Assembly (NCBI RefSeq): GCF_009938165.1
Contig: NZ_AP019649.1
Coordinates: 1,116,001-1,180,000 of the forward strand
Length of the DNA stretch: 64,000 nucleotides
Source: Vibrio taketomensis
GTDB taxonomy: Bacteria > Pseudomonadota > Gammaproteobacteria > Enterobacterales > Vibrionaceae
Direction: 5' to 3'
Shown: positions 9,958-20,083 of the stretch, in pieces
Layout: each line of letters opens with the position of its first letter
Numbering within the stretch: position 1 is the first letter of the stretch
Translations under genes and position numbers: made by a program
Notes under the pieces: model-generated
The model's database searches: none
What the model was told of the DNA's origin: nothing
Seen by the model: only the letters and a program-made list of their open reading frames with translations

Positions 9958-10033
9958 TTATACAAAAATAAATTTGTACAACTTTGTTTGATGTTCTAGT
10001 TTTTACATATTATACAAAAAATAACATGTATAA
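9958..10033 (+). promoter_or_regulatory. Repeated TATACA/TGTACA operator in front of the lipid operon
   Basis: Two inverted repeats of one motif lie just upstream of the NTF2-like gene. The first is TTATACAAA (9958-9966), six bases, TTTGTACAA (9973-9981). The second is TTATACA (10010-10016), ten bases, TGTATAA (10027-10033). A further TTTACA lies between (10002-10007). Repeats with a TnTACA core resemble sites of the B12-dependent MerR-family photoregulators LitR/CarH. In Vibrio such regulators are known near genes like those downstream. The regulator is an inference; the repeat structure is directly visible. Confidence 0.6.
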
Positions 10034-10050
10034 GATTATTGGAGAGCCAC

Positions 10051-10470
10051 ATGGATGTAACAGCAGTCAGCTCGGTTTATAAACAGCTTAACAAAGCAAA
10101 CCTGCATTTATTAGAAGGTTTGTACCATCCTAACGTGGTGTTTGAAGATGCGGCACACCGACTTGAAGGGTGGGGTGAGCTCAAACATTATTTTGAATCC
10201 CTTTATTCAAACGTACATAGCTGTACTTTTGACATCCAAGAGACCCAGCAACAAGGCGACAGCGGTTTTATCACATGGGTAATGGCACTTGAACACCCTA
10301 AGTTGCAGCGTGGCGGAACAGTTTACGTCAATGGGGTTAGCCACTTAAAGTTTAGCCAAGGCCAAGTTATCTATCATCGAGACTACTTTGACTTGGGAGA
10401 AATGCTGTACGAAAACCTACCCATCCTAGGCAGTGTAATTCGCACGATCAAGCATAGGTTGGGCGAGTAA
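10051..10470 (+). CDS. NTF2/SnoaL-like protein
   Basis: First gene of an eight-gene operon. The 139-residue protein starts with MDVTAVSSVYKQL and has the NTF2/SnoaL cone fold signature (helical N-terminus, LYHPNVVFEDAAHRLEGW, later YHRDYFDLGEMLYENLP). ATG at 10051 follows GGAGAG. Such proteins are small cyclases, isomerases or ligand binders; the substrate here is unknown. The stop overlaps the SDR gene start (TAATG), so the two are translationally coupled. The tight coupling to lipid-type oxidoreductases suggests it acts on the same substrate, which is inference. Confidence 0.82.
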   Translation: MDVTAVSSVYKQLNKANLHLLEGLYHPNVVFEDAAHRLEGWGELKHYFESLYSNVHSCTFDIQETQQQGDSGFITWVMALEHPKLQRGGTVYVNGVSHLKFSQGQVIYHRDYFDLGEMLYENLPILGSVIRTIKHRLGE

Positions 10471-11195
10471 TGAAGACGGTGTTGATTACTGGGGCAACGT
10501 CGGGTATCGGTTTCCAACTTGCTCTAGATTATTTAAATCATGGCTGGCACGTCGTTGCTTGCGGTCGCAATGAGAAACTCTTGTCTTCTTTGCAAAGTGC
10601 CTATCCAAACGTAGAGACACTTCAGTTCGACATCACTAAAGCAGCAGAAACTCGGCAAGCGATGTCGGAAATGCAATCGAAGCCATCGGTCTGGATTTTT
10701 AATGCTGGTAATTGTGAATACATTGAAAACGGTCACTTGGAAAGTGAATTGCTGCGACGTGTATTTGATACCAACTTCATGGGATTAGTTAACTCCATCG
10801 AATCGACTCAAGATCGTTTTGAAAGAGGTGATTCCGTGGTCGTCGTGGGCTCGATTTCTAGTGAAGTCGCGCTACCTAGAGCAGAAGCGTATGGCGCTTC
10901 CAAAGCCGCAGTCAGCTATCTCGCTCGCACCTTGCAAGTGACGCTCAAGCCCAAAGGTATTCATGTTTCTGTGGTTTATCCCGGTTTTGTTGAAACACCA
11001 CTGACGGATAAAAACACGTTTGATATGCCAATGATTGTCTCTGCAGAACACGCTTCGAGCGCGATTCGCAAAGGCATCGAGAAACGCACACCACACATCT
11101 ATTTCCCCACCCGTTTCACGTCCATTTTACGCTTGATAGGGTTGCTCCCATATCGTTGGCAAAATGCACTGACAGCCAAATTACTCAAAGGATAG
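10470..11195 (+). CDS. Short-chain dehydrogenase/reductase
   Basis: Classical SDR of 241 residues. The nucleotide motif TGATSGIGF is at residues 7-15, the NAG motif at about 78-80, an active-site Ser in VGSISSE, and the catalytic YxxxK as YGASK with the usual spacing. The C-terminus has a hydrophobic segment (FTSILRLIGLLPYRW) that could associate with membrane. It would oxidise or reduce a hydroxyl/keto group with NAD(P)H. Second gene of the cfa-type operon; coupled to the NTF2-like gene upstream and 12 bases ahead of the FAD enzyme. Confidence 0.88.
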   Translation: MKTVLITGATSGIGFQLALDYLNHGWHVVACGRNEKLLSSLQSAYPNVETLQFDITKAAETRQAMSEMQSKPSVWIFNAGNCEYIENGHLESELLRRVFDTNFMGLVNSIESTQDRFERGDSVVVVGSISSEVALPRAEAYGASKAAVSYLARTLQVTLKPKGIHVSVVYPGFVETPLTDKNTFDMPMIVSAEHASSAIRKGIEKRTPHIYFPTRFTSILRLIGLLPYRWQNALTAKLLKG

Positions 11196-11207
11196 AGGTA
11201 AGTACTG

Positions 11208-12497
11208 ATGAAAATAGCAATAATAGGATCAGGAATATCTGGATTAACCTGCGGTTATCATCTTCACCAGCATCATGACATTACGCTGTTTGAGGCGAAC
11301 GATTATATCGGTGGGCATACGGCCACTGTCGATGTTGAAGTCAATGGTGAGGAGCATGCGGTTGATACCGGTTTTATTGTTTACAACGATCGTACTTATC
11401 CGCATTTTATTCAAATGATGAATGAAATAGGTGTGGAAGGCGTACCGACTCAAATGAGTTTTAGTGTTTCCAACCAAAGCAACGGATTGGAATACAACGG
11501 GCATACAATCAGCACTTTATTTGCACAAAAGCGCAATTGGTTAAGACCTAAGTTTTACTATTTTATTTATGAGATATTGAAATTTAATAAGCTGGTTAAA
11601 GAGGCTGCGAGCACGAGTCAATCAAACCTATCAGATAGCCAAACGTTGGGCGAGTTTTTAACCGCGAACGGTTTTAGTGACTACTTCTGTGACAACTATA
11701 TCTTACCAATGGGAGCGGCGATTTGGTCATCAACTCTGGCTGACATGCGAGCCTTTCCACTTGGATTTTTTGCGCGATTTTTTCTCAATCACGGTCTTTT
11801 GGATGTGGTCAACCGTCCTCAGTGGTACGTGATAAAAGGGGGATCTAAGCAGTACATTCCAGCGTTGACACAGGGTTTTGCCAATAAAATAAAACTTTCG
11901 TCTCCGGTAACCAAAGTGTGGCGAGATGCTGATGAAGTTTTTGTTGAGTCCAAGGGGCACGTGGAGTGCTTCGATCAGGTGATTTTTGCTTGTCATAGTG
12001 ACCAAGCATTAGCGATGTTGGGTGATCCAAGTATCGATGAGCAACAGGTGCTAACCGCATTAGCTTATCAAAATAACGAAGTGGTGTTACACACCGACAC
12101 CTCATTGTTACCGATGCGACCTGCCGCATGGGCATCGTGGAACTACCGCATCGCAGGGAAAGACAACGAGCATGACGCGCCGCCAATGCTTACCTATAAC
12201 ATGAACATTCTACAGCACATCAAGAGTTCAACGACTTTTTGTGTCTCGCTTAATAGTTCAGATTATATCGACCGATCAAAAATACTGCGTCGGTTTAACT
12301 ATAGCCATCCGGTATTTAACAATGAATCATTTGCTGCGCAGCAGCAGCGTGGCCGAGTTAACGGTATCGCAAATACCTGGTTTTGTGGTGCTTATTGGTA
12401 CAACGGTTTTCATGAAGATGGTGTGCGTAGCGCGCTCGACGTTGTTGATGCCATTGATAAACAGCAGCAAATGCATGTCACTAAGGGAGCAGCGTAA
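11208..12497 (+). CDS. FAD-dependent oxidoreductase (COG2907, amine-oxidase-like)
   Basis: A 429-residue flavoprotein with the N-terminal dinucleotide fold IAIIGSGISGLTCGYHL and the ribose-binding Glu in DITLFEANDYIGGHTATVD. The C-terminal FAD motif is in FCGAYWYNGFHEDGVRSALDV. This is the COG2907 group, commonly found beside cfa and DUF1365 genes in Proteobacteria. In Rhodobacter, related enzymes are reported to work on methylated unsaturated fatty acids in furan fatty acid formation. Third gene of the operon, ending directly at the DUF1365 start. Confidence 0.88.
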   Translation: MKIAIIGSGISGLTCGYHLHQHHDITLFEANDYIGGHTATVDVEVNGEEHAVDTGFIVYNDRTYPHFIQMMNEIGVEGVPTQMSFSVSNQSNGLEYNGHTISTLFAQKRNWLRPKFYYFIYEILKFNKLVKEAASTSQSNLSDSQTLGEFLTANGFSDYFCDNYILPMGAAIWSSTLADMRAFPLGFFARFFLNHGLLDVVNRPQWYVIKGGSKQYIPALTQGFANKIKLSSPVTKVWRDADEVFVESKGHVECFDQVIFACHSDQALAMLGDPSIDEQQVLTALAYQNNEVVLHTDTSLLPMRPAAWASWNYRIAGKDNEHDAPPMLTYNMNILQHIKSSTTFCVSLNSSDYIDRSKILRRFNYSHPVFNNESFAAQQQRGRVNGIANTWFCGAYWYNGFHEDGVRSALDVVDAIDKQQQMHVTKGAA

Positions 12498-13255
12498 ATG
12501 GAAAGCTGTTTACTTGTTGGACATGTTCGACACCGACGCTTTACCCCAGTAGAGCATGCACTCAATTACTCTTTGTTTATGCCTTGCCTTGATTTGGATG
12601 AACTGTTGGAGGTTGAGAGCCAAGTATGGGGGTTCGGTACTCGCTGGTGGCACTGGGCTCGTTTTCGTCGAGAGGACTATATTGGTCAAGGTGATCTGAA
12701 AAGTGCTGTTTTGATAAAGTATTCGAGCTGACGGGTGAAAAATTCGATCAGGGTCGCGTCGAGGCCGTGGTTCATCTCAGATATTTGGGGATCTATTTTA
12801 GCCCAGTGAATTTCTACTATGTGTACGACAAAGGCGGAGATTGGAAATACTTATTGGCTGAGGTGAGTAATACACCTTGGAATGAACGCCATTACTATGC
12901 AGTGCCTGCCGATTCTAGCCAGCAATGGCAGCACGCAAAAGCATTTCATGTTTCGCCCTTTAACCCCATCGAGCAACAATACCACTGGCGTGTGAAGCCA
13001 CTTAAAAAGACGTTGAGCATTCATCTTGAATGTCATCGTGATCAGCGTGAATTTGATGCCACCTTGGCGATGCAAAAGCAGCGTTTAGATAGCGCGTACC
13101 TTATCAAAAAACTGATCTCGACACCCATCATGGCGGTAAAAGTGACCGTTGGTATTTATTGGCATGCGTTAAAACTTTGGCTTAAAGGCGCACCCTTCTA
13201 TTCACATCCTAAATATTCGAATTCATCGAATAAGCAGAGCAAAAAAGGAGCGTAG
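12498..13255 (+). pseudogene. DUF1365 protein, split by a frameshift
   Basis: The conserved cfa-neighbour family DUF1365 (COG3496). As written, the frame from 12498 (MESCLLVGHVRHRRFTPVEHAL, the usual N-terminus) stops at 12731; a second frame with RYLGIYFSPVNFYYVYD and VSNTPWNERHYY runs to 13255. The four-T run at 12709-12712 is the break: one added T gives ...SAVFDKVFELTGEKFDQGRVEAVVHLRYLG without interruption and a normal length of about 252 residues. The stop is four bases before the cfa-like gene. The biochemical role is unknown; genetic association places it in membrane-lipid modification. Probably intact in the organism. Confidence 0.85.
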
Positions 13256-13259
13256 GAAG

Positions 13260-14501
13260 ATGACAACTCAAACTCTAACCCTTCCAAAGCGACTAACATC
13301 GATAGAAAAAACAGCACGTAGTGTCGTTTTCACCTGTATGCATAAAATCGCCATTGGCAATTTAACCGTGGTTGAAGAATTTGAAACTGGAAAAGTTGAG
13401 CATAGAGAGACGTTTGGTGAGGGCCCAAGTGGTCAAATCAACGCGGTCGTGATTGTACGCAACCCAGCCTTTTACACGCGCCTTTTAAAAGGGGGCAGCA
13501 TAGCAGCTGCAGAGGCCTATATGGATGGCTGGTGGGATAGCCCCAATCTCACCGATGTCACCGAACTAATGGCTCGAAACATGGCGATGTTAGATAACTT
13601 AGAAAGCCGGTCGAGTTTTCTTACTGACATTATCAATCGGGTTTCTCATTGGCTCAATCGCAATACCTTGGAGAACTCGGAAAAAAATATTCATGCTCAT
13701 TATGATTTGAGTAATGATCTCTATGAGACATTTCTTGATTCAAACATGCTTTACTCGGCGGCCATTTTTGAGCGTGCAAGCGAGACATTGGAGCAAGCAC
13801 AAATCAATAAAATGGAACGCCTTTGCCAACAGTTACGGTTGTCTTCTACTGACCATGTGATTGAAATCGGCACAGGTTGGGGGGCAATGGCCATTTATAT
13901 GGCACAAAACTATGGTTGCCATGTGACCACCACCACCATCTCTGATGCGCAATACGACTACACCAAACAGCGAGTCGAAGCCCTGGGGTTACAAAACAAA
14001 ATAACGCTGCTCAAGAAAGATTACCGCTTGTTAGAGGGGGAGTATGACAAACTTGTTTCGATTGAGATGATTGAGGCAGTTGGTAAAGAGTACCTCACAT
14101 CTTATATCAAGAAGTGCCAGTCCTTACTTAAACCTCAAGGTCTCATGGCCATTCAAGCGATCACCATTGCTGATCAGCGTTATAAGAGCTACAGCAACAA
14201 CGTCGATTTTATTCAGAAATATATTTTCCCTGGCGGTTTTTTACCGTCGATTACGGCTCTGACTCAAACGGCTACCCAACATAGCGACTTAGTACTTCGT
14301 GACTTATTTGATATCGGTGAGGACTATGCCAAAACACTGAATCATTGGTATCAACGCTTTAATGCTCAGTTAGAGCACGTTAACGAGTTAGGTTTTGATG
14401 ACCGCTTTGTGCGTATGTGGAACTACTACTTCTGTTATTGTGAGGGCGGCTTTAAAGCTAAAGCGATCAGTACCGTTCACATGACATTTCAACGTCCGTG
14501 A
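13260..14501 (+). CDS. cfa: Cyclopropane-fatty-acid-synthase-family methyltransferase with atypical active site
   Basis: A 413-residue member of the Cfa/CMAS family, which transfers a methylene from SAM to the double bond of phospholipid acyl chains. Landmarks are the HYDLSNDLYETFLD segment, SAM motif VIEIGTGWGAMA, EMIEAVG, KYIFPGGFLPS and the C-terminal ISTVHMTFQRP. Compared with E. coli Cfa, the Cys of QYSCAYW is Ala here (LYSAAIF, residue 167) and the His of LLHTIG is Gln (AIQAIT, residue 299), while the Glu of FEHVG is kept (E272). The bicarbonate-binding triad is therefore incomplete, so it may be a methyltransferase making methylated unsaturated rather than cyclopropane fatty acids. Confidence 0.9.
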   Translation: MTTQTLTLPKRLTSIEKTARSVVFTCMHKIAIGNLTVVEEFETGKVEHRETFGEGPSGQINAVVIVRNPAFYTRLLKGGSIAAAEAYMDGWWDSPNLTDVTELMARNMAMLDNLESRSSFLTDIINRVSHWLNRNTLENSEKNIHAHYDLSNDLYETFLDSNMLYSAAIFERASETLEQAQINKMERLCQQLRLSSTDHVIEIGTGWGAMAIYMAQNYGCHVTTTTISDAQYDYTKQRVEALGLQNKITLLKKDYRLLEGEYDKLVSIEMIEAVGKEYLTSYIKKCQSLLKPQGLMAIQAITIADQRYKSYSNNVDFIQKYIFPGGFLPSITALTQTATQHSDLVLRDLFDIGEDYAKTLNHWYQRFNAQLEHVNELGFDDRFVRMWNYYFCYCEGGFKAKAISTVHMTFQRP

Positions 14502-14514
14502 TGAGTCATCTGTC

Positions 14515-15036
14515 ATGAGTGCGATTAAGCAACTGGTTATTGTCTCCACCATTTTTCAAATTGTTTGGTTTATGGCGGTGTTAGGGCGTGAAACATGGCA
14601 GTGGTTCACGCTTGCTACTATTGCTGTGATTCTGCTGATCACTGCAGTGCGTTGTCAATTTCGTTGGCGTGTTTGGTTGTTACTTATTATCGTCGGAGTG
14701 AGTGTCGATGTACTTAACATCGTGTTTGGTGTTTTGGTTTTTGACACCACTTTTTTCCCGCTCTGGCTATTGGGTCTTTGGGTGACATTTTTTTGGTATG
14801 CGCAATTTCTAGCCCTGGTATTGAGCCAATATCCACTTCCTCTCGTATCAATAATTGGCGGCGTCGCTGGTGCTGTAAGCTATGTCGCTGGATACAAGCT
14901 CGGAGCTGTGACACTAGGTTTATCTTCTGTTTTAGCTTTTGTGGTTTTCTTTATTGAGTGGACACTTTTGGTTGCCCTCATTATGAAGGTGGTGAACAGA
15001 GAGGGTAAGAATCATGGAAAAGATTCAATGGCGTAG
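14515..15036 (+). CDS. DUF2878 integral membrane protein
   Basis: A 173-residue hydrophobic protein with about five or six membrane segments (residues about 6-24, 30-46, 50-72, 78-102, 106-128, 134-156) and almost no soluble part. It fits DUF2878, which is commonly found next to cfa and DUF3833. Starts 13 bases after the cfa-like gene and overlaps the next gene by 23 bases, so it is co-translated. Function unknown; context suggests a membrane partner of the lipid-modifying enzymes. Confidence 0.82.
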   Translation: MSAIKQLVIVSTIFQIVWFMAVLGRETWQWFTLATIAVILLITAVRCQFRWRVWLLLIIVGVSVDVLNIVFGVLVFDTTFFPLWLLGLWVTFFWYAQFLALVLSQYPLPLVSIIGGVAGAVSYVAGYKLGAVTLGLSSVLAFVVFFIEWTLLVALIMKVVNREGKNHGKDSMA

Positions 15037-15595
15037 AATAATTGTTTTGGTGTTAGTGCTCTTCAATATATCGTGGGTAAAGGCTTCACCGGCAGGGCAG
15101 AATGATAATACTGAAAAGTTTGATACAACGAATTGGCAAAGCTGGCAGCAAGTAGGCAGTGCGCAGCTCAGTGTATTTGTTTTCGACATATACCAATCTA
15201 GATTGCTTACTCCCACCGGCGTTTACAATCTTGGCAACGACATCACTCCTCACCCGTTAGCGTTAGACATTCGTTATCAAAGAGATATTACGAAAAAGCA
15301 GTTGCTTGAGGCGACATATGAACAGTGGGTTAAATTAGGTTTCAACCAACAACAATCCACGCAATGGATAGAGCAACTCGAGTTAATATTTCCAAATATA
15401 AAGGAAGGACAGCGTTTAACGTATGTCACCAACGGACAGACAGGACAGTTTGTTTATTCATTGAAATCCGGTCAGCAAAAAAAGATTGGTTATATTAATG
15501 ATGAATCGTTGAATGATGCTTTTCTCGCCATTTGGTTGTCACCAAAAACAGAATATGCGGATTTACGTAGAAGGCTTATAGGGATGAAACGATGA
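15014..15595 (+). CDS. Chalcone-isomerase-like periplasmic protein
   Basis: A 193-residue protein with an N-terminal hydrophobic signal segment (residues about 8-24, cleaved near VKASPA). The body has the chalcone isomerase-like pattern (SVFVFDIYQSRLLTP, LDIRYQRDITKKQLLEATYEQW, LTYVTNGQTGQFVYS). Proteins of this fold bind fatty acids or flavonoid-like ligands; bacterial members are often non-catalytic. It overlaps DUF2878 upstream and DUF3833 downstream (ATGA), so it belongs to the operon. A fatty-acid-binding role in the periplasm is inference. Confidence 0.8.
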   Translation: MEKIQWRRIIVLVLVLFNISWVKASPAGQNDNTEKFDTTNWQSWQQVGSAQLSVFVFDIYQSRLLTPTGVYNLGNDITPHPLALDIRYQRDITKKQLLEATYEQWVKLGFNQQQSTQWIEQLELIFPNIKEGQRLTYVTNGQTGQFVYSLKSGQQKKIGYINDESLNDAFLAIWLSPKTEYADLRRRLIGMKR

Positions 15596-16119
15596 GAACT
15601 AAGCTGTTTGTTATGATATCGAGTTTTCTTACTTTGGTCGGCTGCGGTACCACGCTTAAAGACTATCAAAATACGACGCCCACATTCTCATTGTTTGAAT
15701 ACTTTAATGGCAAAACACATGCTTGGGGAATAGTACAGGATTTCTCTGGTAAACAAACGCGCAGCTTTGAGGTAAAAATAGTTGGAACTGTAGAGGGGAA
15801 CAATCTCACGTTGGTCGAGGATTTTATCTACAGTGACGGGGTTGAGGAGCAGCGCATTTGGAATATTCAACGTCTTGAAGATGGAACATATCAGGGAACT
15901 GCAAAGGATATTATTGGCGTCGCAACAGGAGCGGAGCAGGGCAATGCGATGCGATGGCAGTATGATTTTGAATTACCCTATGATGGGTCGACGATTACCG
16001 TCGCCATGGATGATTGGTTATTTCGCCGCGACGAGAGTCATTTGTTCAATATTACCAGCGTGAAAAAATTTGGGATTGAAGTAGCGACCGTGACGATATT
16101 TTTCCAAAAGCAGGATTGA
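15592..16119 (+). CDS. DUF3833 lipoprotein
   Basis: A 175-residue protein with a type II signal sequence ending in the lipobox LVGC (Cys at residue 19). The body matches DUF3833: an early FNGKTHAWGIVQDFSGKQTRSFEV segment and a later WNIQRLEDGTYQGTAKDIIGVATG, a lipocalin-like beta pattern. Last gene of the operon, overlapping the previous stop by four bases and followed by a bidirectional terminator. A lipid-binding role in the envelope is plausible from fold and context, not shown. Confidence 0.85.
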   Translation: MRTKLFVMISSFLTLVGCGTTLKDYQNTTPTFSLFEYFNGKTHAWGIVQDFSGKQTRSFEVKIVGTVEGNNLTLVEDFIYSDGVEEQRIWNIQRLEDGTYQGTAKDIIGVATGAEQGNAMRWQYDFELPYDGSTITVAMDDWLFRRDESHLFNITSVKKFGIEVATVTIFFQKQD

Positions 16120-16158
16120 TGATCAATTTCAGATATCTGAGATAAAATTCTGAGATAA

Positions 16159-16188
16159 AATAAAGCTTCCATAAGGAAGCTTTATTTT
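16159..16188. terminator. Bidirectional terminator between the lipid operon and purB
   Basis: Stem AATAAAGCTTCC / GGAAGCTTTATTTT with a four-base loop, between two convergent genes; T-rich tails are present in both directions. Confidence 0.88.
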
Positions 16189-16203
16189 CTATTTATTACG
16201 CTA

Positions 16204-17715
<1,512 letters not shown>

Positions 17716-18333
17716 TTACATTCGAGCAAGAAGAATTTGTGCTTGCTCGACCATTTTTTTGCGGCCAAAGATCAGGTGACGTCTTTTGCCTCCGACCTGG
17801 CGCCATAGTACTGCGCTACGAATTCCCGAGAGAAGCAGTGCTCGCACCTTGTTTTGATTGCTGCTTTGTTGCAGTACCGTTGGTGTTCCAGTGACTTGAA
17901 TACGTGGACCAATCGGGCTCACAACATCAAGGTACACACTCGCAAGGTTACTGATCATTTGGTCATCAGTAATGGCAAAATGTTCTGCTTGGCGGCCTAG
18001 CATTTGAATGCGATCACCAAGTTGAGACATTGCATCATTGCGGCTGCTCAATTTACGTTCAAGCGCCATCAGGCTGATAATGTAGCGAGTAATTTCACTG
18101 CCCGCAGGTGTATTATCAATCCCTTTTACTAGGCACTCTAGTCCAAGCTTTAGGTCGGACTCACGACCAAATACGTTTAATGTGCTGCTTGGACTAACGT
18201 TGAGAATCGCTTTCAGTGAAGTTTCAAACGCGTCAGTGTCACAATAACCGTTCTTTGCTGCTTGCTGAACCAGTGCGACAGCTTGGCAAATACCTGCAAA
18301 TGCAATAGTGCGGTCATAAAGAGTGTTAGCCAC
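17716..18333 (-). CDS. hflD: HflD homologue
   Basis: A 205-residue membrane-associated protein, known in E. coli as a regulator of phage lambda lysogenisation that interacts with CII. The N-terminus [24 protein letters not shown] is typical of the family, as is the position between mnmA and purB. It starts 27 bases after mnmA, so the two are probably cotranscribed. The cellular role outside phage biology is unclear. Confidence 0.92.
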   Translation of the reverse strand: MANTLYDRTIAFAGICQAVALVQQAAKNGYCDTDAFETSLKAILNVSPSSTLNVFGRESDLKLGLECLVKGIDNTPAGSEITRYIISLMALERKLSSRNDAMSQLGDRIQMLGRQAEHFAITDDQMISNLASVYLDVVSPIGPRIQVTGTPTVLQQSSNQNKVRALLLSGIRSAVLWRQVGGKRRHLIFGRKKMVEQAQILLARM

Positions 18334-18360
18334 GTAGAGTTACTCCTGAAATAAGTACGA

Positions 18361-19482
18361 TTAAATGCGTTGTTCGATGATACCACCACCAAGACACACT
18401 TCACCTTGGTAGAATACTGCTGATTGACCCGGAGTTACAGCAACTTGTGGCTCATCAAAGATAACTTTAATAGTGTTGTCATCCACAGGGATGATAGTAC
18501 ACGGAATATCTGTTTGACGGTAACGAGTTTTTACACTGCATTGTAACGGCTGGTTAATCGGCGTGCGGTCTACCCAGTGTAGTTGAGATGCGATCAAACC
18601 ATTTGATTTTAGTAGTGGGTGATCAGCACCTTGTACCGCGATCAGTACATTACGTTTGAGATCTTTTTCTGCTACGTACCATGGATCTTCATTGCCGCCG
18701 CCACCTTTGGTGCCACCGATATGTAGACCTTTACGTTGACCTAGAGTGTGATACATCAAGCCTTGGTGTTCGCCAATCACTTTGCCCTCTGGCGTTTCAA
18801 TTTTACCTGGTTGAGCAGGTAAGTAACGACCTAGGAATTCAGTAAATTTACGCTCACCGATAAAGCAGATACCCGTTGAGTCTTTTTTCTTGGCTGTAAT
18901 CAAATCTTGCTCTTCAGCAATACGGCGTACTTCTGGTTTCTCTAGTTCACCAACAGGGAATAGGCTGCGAGCTACTTGCTCATGGCTTAGAGTGTATAAG
19001 AAGTAGCTTTGGTCTTTGTTGCCATCCAAGCCACGTAGCATTTGTGGCTTCTCACCATTTTCTGGGAACGAGCGGCGTACATAGTGACCCATTGCAATGT
19101 AGTCAGCATCAAGTACTTCATCTGCATACTCTAGGAATGCTTTGAATTTGATTTCTTTATTACAAAGAATATCTGGGTTTGGCGTACGACCTGCTTTGTA
19201 TTCTTCTAGGAAGTACTCAAACACATTGTCCCAGTATTCTGAGGCAAAGTTGATTTTATGTAGGTGGATGCCAAGCTTGTCACATACTGCCTGTGCGTCC
19301 GCAAGATCTTGCGCCGCAGTACAGTATTCTTCATTGTCATCTTCTTCCCAGTTCTTCATAAACAGGCCTTCAACTTGATAGCCTTGCTGTTTTAGAAGAT
19401 ACGCAGAAACCGATGAATCAACACCGCCAGACATACCAACGATGACTTTCTTTTGACTGTTGTCAGTACAGTTCTCAGACAT
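18361..19482 (-). CDS. mnmA: tRNA-specific 2-thiouridylase MnmA
   Basis: Makes the 2-thio group of s2U34 in tRNA-Lys, -Glu and -Gln with sulfur from the IscS/Tus relay. The PP-loop motif [10 protein letters not shown] is at residues 19-28, and the catalytic cysteines are in [12 protein letters not shown] and [10 protein letters not shown]. The C-terminal beta-barrel ends in [23 protein letters not shown]. 373 residues, normal. First gene of mnmA-hflD. Confidence 0.97.
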   Translation of the reverse strand: MSENCTDNSQKKVIVGMSGGVDSSVSAYLLKQQGYQVEGLFMKNWEEDDNEEYCTAAQDLADAQAVCDKLGIHLHKINFASEYWDNVFEYFLEEYKAGRTPNPDILCNKEIKFKAFLEYADEVLDADYIAMGHYVRRSFPENGEKPQMLRGLDGNKDQSYFLYTLSHEQVARSLFPVGELEKPEVRRIAEEQDLITAKKKDSTGICFIGERKFTEFLGRYLPAQPGKIETPEGKVIGEHQGLMYHTLGQRKGLHIGGTKGGGGNEDPWYVAEKDLKRNVLIAVQGADHPLLKSNGLIASQLHWVDRTPINQPLQCSVKTRYRQTDIPCTIIPVDDNTIKVIFDEPQVAVTPGQSAVFYQGEVCLGGGIIEQRI

Positions 19483-19722
19483 TGCTTAACACCACATAAT
19501 TTAACTGGGGGCAGATTCTAACAGAAAGCATTTCGCTGCGACAGATCCGAGACCGAAATCACACTTCGAAAAGTACTTCTTTTACCGATTAATTGGTTAA
19601 AACCTGCTTTATTGATAACGATGAGTCCTCTATATATGGCATAGTAGGCCAAATTCAAGCTCGGAAGATGTATTAATTACATCCCGTTGTTATTTTTGTA
19701 TTTGCAGAGAACAGCACAAATC

Positions 19723-19992
19723 ATGACTGATGAAAACCAAATCCTTGAAGAAGCCGACCTAATTGAGGTTATTGAGAACCAATTAGCGGACGGTAATCCT
19801 CTTAAAGTGAAAGAAACATTAATGCGTCTGATGATGACAGGCACAACGCGTGATGATGCCGTTGCGATGATGGCTTGTGCCGTTGCAATTGAAATTTTTG
19901 ATGTGATGAAAAACGAAGGTGAGTTCAATTTGAAGCGCTATTCTGAGCATCTTGATCGCTTACCAGACCTAAGTTTTATGGAAGGTGAATAG
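19723..19992 (+). CDS. Small conserved-looking acidic protein (89 residues)
   Basis: Begins MTDENQILEEADLIEVIENQLADG and continues with a helical segment (KVKETLMRLMMTGTTRDDAVAMMACAVAIEIFDVMKNEG). Acidic, no signal peptide, no membrane segment. An in-frame extension to 19687 is possible, but the ATG at 19723 gives a more natural soluble N-terminus. Divergent from mnmA and directly upstream of gsk. I recognise the general appearance of a gammaproteobacterial helical family but cannot name it; function unknown. Confidence 0.75.
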   Translation: MTDENQILEEADLIEVIENQLADGNPLKVKETLMRLMMTGTTRDDAVAMMACAVAIEIFDVMKNEGEFNLKRYSEHLDRLPDLSFMEGE

Positions 19993-20011
19993 AGTAAACG
20001 TTTGCTATAAT
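19992..20011 (+). promoter_or_regulatory. Probable gsk promoter with PurR-like half palindrome
   Basis: A consensus -10 hexamer TATAAT (20006-20011) overlaps AGTAAACGTTTGCT, whose AAACGTTT core matches the PurR palindrome at purB but with poorer flanks. Placed 73 bases before the gsk ATG. Purine control of gsk is plausible and unproven. Confidence 0.5.
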
Positions 20012-20083
20012 CGCAGTTATTGCCGCTAATATCATCGCGCGGTAGAATCCGCGCTCCTGTCATCCATTAACAGAACCTGAACT

